Assembly (NCBI GenBank): GCA_021161765.1
Contig: JAGGZZ010000061.1
Location: forward strand, 1 to 15,311
From: Candidatus Methanophagales archaeon
GTDB lineage: Archaea > Halobacteriota > Syntropharchaeia > Alkanophagales > Methanospirareceae
Direction: 5' to 3'
Length of the DNA stretch: 15,311 nucleotides
Below are positions 13,694 to 15,311 of this stretch, in pieces. Position 1 is the first letter of the stretch. Every line of letters starts with the position of its first letter. A model generated the notes under the pieces. That model was not told the DNA's origin and ran no database searches. It worked only from the letters and a program-made list of their open reading frames with translations. Position numbers and translations under genes: made by a program.

Positions 13694-14788
13694 ATGGGAA
13701 CTGAAACTGAAGAACGAAAATATGTAAGGTTGCCGGTTTTTTTAGAGCAGGGATTCTCGTTTTTGAAGCGAGACGTATTGGATAACCGAATTTGCTGTCT
13801 TTGTGGCACATGTGCGGCGTTTTGCGATAAGATAGAGATAAAGACAAGCGAAAATGAACTCAAACCCGTGTTAGTCGAAGAATACGACACGATATGCGGG
13901 ATGTGCTATGCCTTCTGCCCCAGGACGTTCTTGCCGGTGTCAGAAATAGAGGCGCGAATATTTGGGGAGGAGGAAGCGAGGAAAAAGGCGGAAGGAGACG
14001 TTCTCGGTATTTATCGAAGCTGTTATGCTGTTCGGTCAAAGAAGGGAGATATAAAAGGGCAGGATGGCGGTGCGGTTACCTCGCTGCTTGCTTACGCGCT
14101 TGAGGCAGGGATAGTAGATTGTGCCGTTACCACGACCTCAGACGACCAGTGGAGACCAATATCAAAAGTTGCGAAAAGTTACGAGGACTTGAAGCAGAGC
14201 GCAGGCACGAAATATACGATTTACCCCGGTGTGATAGGTATTAGAGATGCGATGGGAGCTGGCGGTGAACACATCGGATTCGTGGGACTGCCATGTCAAA
14301 TACAGGGTTTGCGAAAAGTTCAAACTTCAGAACAGCCGTATGAAGTGGGAAAAGAGCGCATAAAATTGCTGATTGGATTGTTCTGCATGGAGAATTTTAA
14401 AGAGGGGTTATTGGATTTCGTGAAGGCTAAGCTGAGTCTGGATTTAGAACGCGTGCGTAAGTTCGACATAAAGGGCAAGGAGTTACTGGTTTATGACGAT
14501 AAAGGTAATAGTTATGGTATTCCATTGGACGAGATAAAGCGTTATGAGAGCGAAGGATGCTCGGTTTGCGCTGATTACACGGCTGAGCTTGCCGATATTT
14601 CCGTGGGGTCGGTGGGCTCTGAAGACGGGTGGTCAACGGTTTTCGCTCGCACGAAAACAGGAGAGGAGATAGTCGAGGGTGCAGTGGGAAAGGGGTACAT
14701 TGAAGCGAAAGAGATAGAGGAGAAAGGGTTGGGATTGATACGGAGGTTGGGTGAGAGCAAAAGGAAGAGAGGGGAGAAGGATTATTAA
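13694..14788 (+). CDS. FrhB/FdhB-family F420-linked iron-sulfur flavoprotein
   Basis: This 364-residue protein has an N-terminal ferredoxin-like region (C34, C37, C40, C44 in CCLCGTCAAFC; C68, C71, C75 in CGMCYAFCP). The FrhB/FdhB N- and C-domains follow, with QDGGAVTSLLAYALEAGIVDCAV, FVGLPCQIQGLRK, LFCMENF and CSVCADYTAELADISVG. Family members bind FAD and [4Fe-4S] clusters and transfer electrons between coenzyme F420 and a partner enzyme. Placed directly behind porB, it could feed F420H2 electrons to Por or its ferredoxin; this is inference from position. No hydrogenase, formate dehydrogenase or Fpo genes are nearby. GGAGTGA (13678-13684) lies 9 nt before the ATG. Confidence 0.83.
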   Translation: MGTETEERKYVRLPVFLEQGFSFLKRDVLDNRICCLCGTCAAFCDKIEIKTSENELKPVLVEEYDTICGMCYAFCPRTFLPVSEIEARIFGEEEARKKAEGDVLGIYRSCYAVRSKKGDIKGQDGGAVTSLLAYALEAGIVDCAVTTTSDDQWRPISKVAKSYEDLKQSAGTKYTIYPGVIGIRDAMGAGGEHIGFVGLPCQIQGLRKVQTSEQPYEVGKERIKLLIGLFCMENFKEGLLDFVKAKLSLDLERVRKFDIKGKELLVYDDKGNSYGIPLDEIKRYESEGCSVCADYTAELADISVGSVGSEDGWSTVFARTKTGEEIVEGAVGKGYIEAKEIEEKGLGLIRRLGESKRKRGEKDY

Positions 14789-14803
14789 AGGCACAAGAAA
14801 ACA

Positions 14804-14879
14804 GAAAATAAATTATGGACACAGATTAACGCAGATTAACACAGATGATAAGAATCAACACGATTAAACTAAAATAAAT
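14804..14879 (+). repeat. Inverted-repeat element, copy E (truncated on the right)
   Basis: The flank gaaaataaattatgg is followed by the acacagattaac left arm from 14819. Its loop resembles that of copies A and C through actaaaataaat. Identity stops sharply after 14879, where the right arm should begin. The following 39 nt up to the DUF1670 stop codon show no repeat sequence. Confidence 0.78.
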
Positions 14880-14918
14880 AGTGCCATATGACCTATACTA
14901 TACATATCATCCCAATAC

Positions 14919-15311
14919 TTAATTAACATTTTCTTTCTCACTACCTCCATATAGTTCCTCGATCAAATCCTCATACTCCACAACCAGCGATTTGCTCAGC
15001 TGCGTTGTGAATGAGGTTTCTTCCACCGACAATCCTTTCTTAAGGCAGAAGCGCACACGATCAAAATCGTTGAGATATCTATCAACGGCGTTGGGACTGT
15101 GATACGTTTCCCGTGCGATGTCCGGTGTAGCTTTTCTATCCTGAACCGACTTTCTGCAGATGATTTGCTTATGCGTTGTACTTCTCCCCAGGTCATGCAC
15201 GGTGCCCCTACGTGGGAGTACCACGTTATTCTCACGTTCATATTCGGCGATATCCTTTTTAATGGTTGTAAGGGAGCAAGAAAGGATGAACGATATGTCG
15301 GTCTCTGCCAG
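14919..15311 (-). CDS. DUF1670-family protein (5' end outside the window)
   Basis: This is a partial gene running off the right edge. The visible 130 residues begin LAETDISFILSCSLTTIKKDIAEYE, a helix-turn-helix-like segment. They continue through the conserved VLPRRGTVHDLGRSTTHKQII, the block TPDIARETYHSPNAVDRYLNDFDRVRFCLKKGLSVEE, and SKSLVVEYEDLIEELYG. This matches my recollection of DUF1670, a family common in some uncultured archaea, with DNA-binding features and suspected links to mobile DNA; the function is not established. An internal GTG at 15224 is not the start, because the frame and family similarity continue upstream. It faces frhB across 130 bp containing repeat copy E. Confidence 0.75.
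   Translation of the reverse strand: MAETDISFILSCSLTTIKKDIAEYERENNVVLPRRGTVHDLGRSTTHKQIICRKSVQDRKATPDIARETYHSPNAVDRYLNDFDRVRFCLKKGLSVEETSFTTQLSKSLVVEYEDLIEELYGGSEKENVN

Overview
The window looks archaeal, most likely from an ANME-1-like / Methanophagales-type or related uncultured euryarchaeon. This is inferred from gene content, not from a marker gene. The supporting content is a tetrahydromethanopterin-type dihydropteroate-synthase-like protein, an F420-linked FrhB-family flavoprotein, a four-subunit archaeal pyruvate synthase, an archaeal BRE/TATA promoter, a DUF1670 protein and abundant dispersed intergenic repeats. No rRNA, tRNA or CRISPR array was seen.

Region 1 (1-4433, + strand) is a tightly packed unit. 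It holds a class V aminotransferase whose reading frame is fused in frame to an N-terminal winged helix, a DUF497/BrnT-like toxin with a CopG-type antitoxin, a YkgJ-type cysteine-cluster protein, an unrecognised 293-aa protein and a HAD phosphatase. It ends in a convergent intergenic stretch (4434-4720) with a decayed repeat and two perfect hairpins.

Region 2 (4721-8757) has an Lrp/AsnC regulator and the dihydropteroate-synthase-like gene on the minus strand, coupled by an ATGA overlap. They diverge from a GTP-type PEP carboxykinase across a 135-bp spacer. A palindromic TATA box in that spacer could serve both directions.

Region 3 (8838-14788, + strand) is the pyruvate:ferredoxin oxidoreductase cluster: gamma, delta, alpha and beta subunits, then an FrhB-type F420 dehydrogenase subunit. 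The beta subunit carries a 368-residue intein with a LAGLIDADG endonuclease, placed inside the thiamine-diphosphate site. A decayed two-gene remnant lies between delta and alpha. Together with PEP carboxykinase the set points to the C2-C3-C4 junction of carbon assimilation: acetyl-CoA to pyruvate, and oxaloacetate to PEP. The FrhB protein may link ferredoxin for pyruvate synthesis to F420H2.

Five copies of one imperfect inverted-repeat element, built on a 10-bp periodic unit, lie between genes in one orientation: before the aminotransferase, between porC and porD, between porA and porB, between porB and frhB, and after frhB. A second hairpin element precedes porC and porA. The last copy of the first element is cut off next to a partial DUF1670 gene that leaves the window at the right edge on the minus strand.
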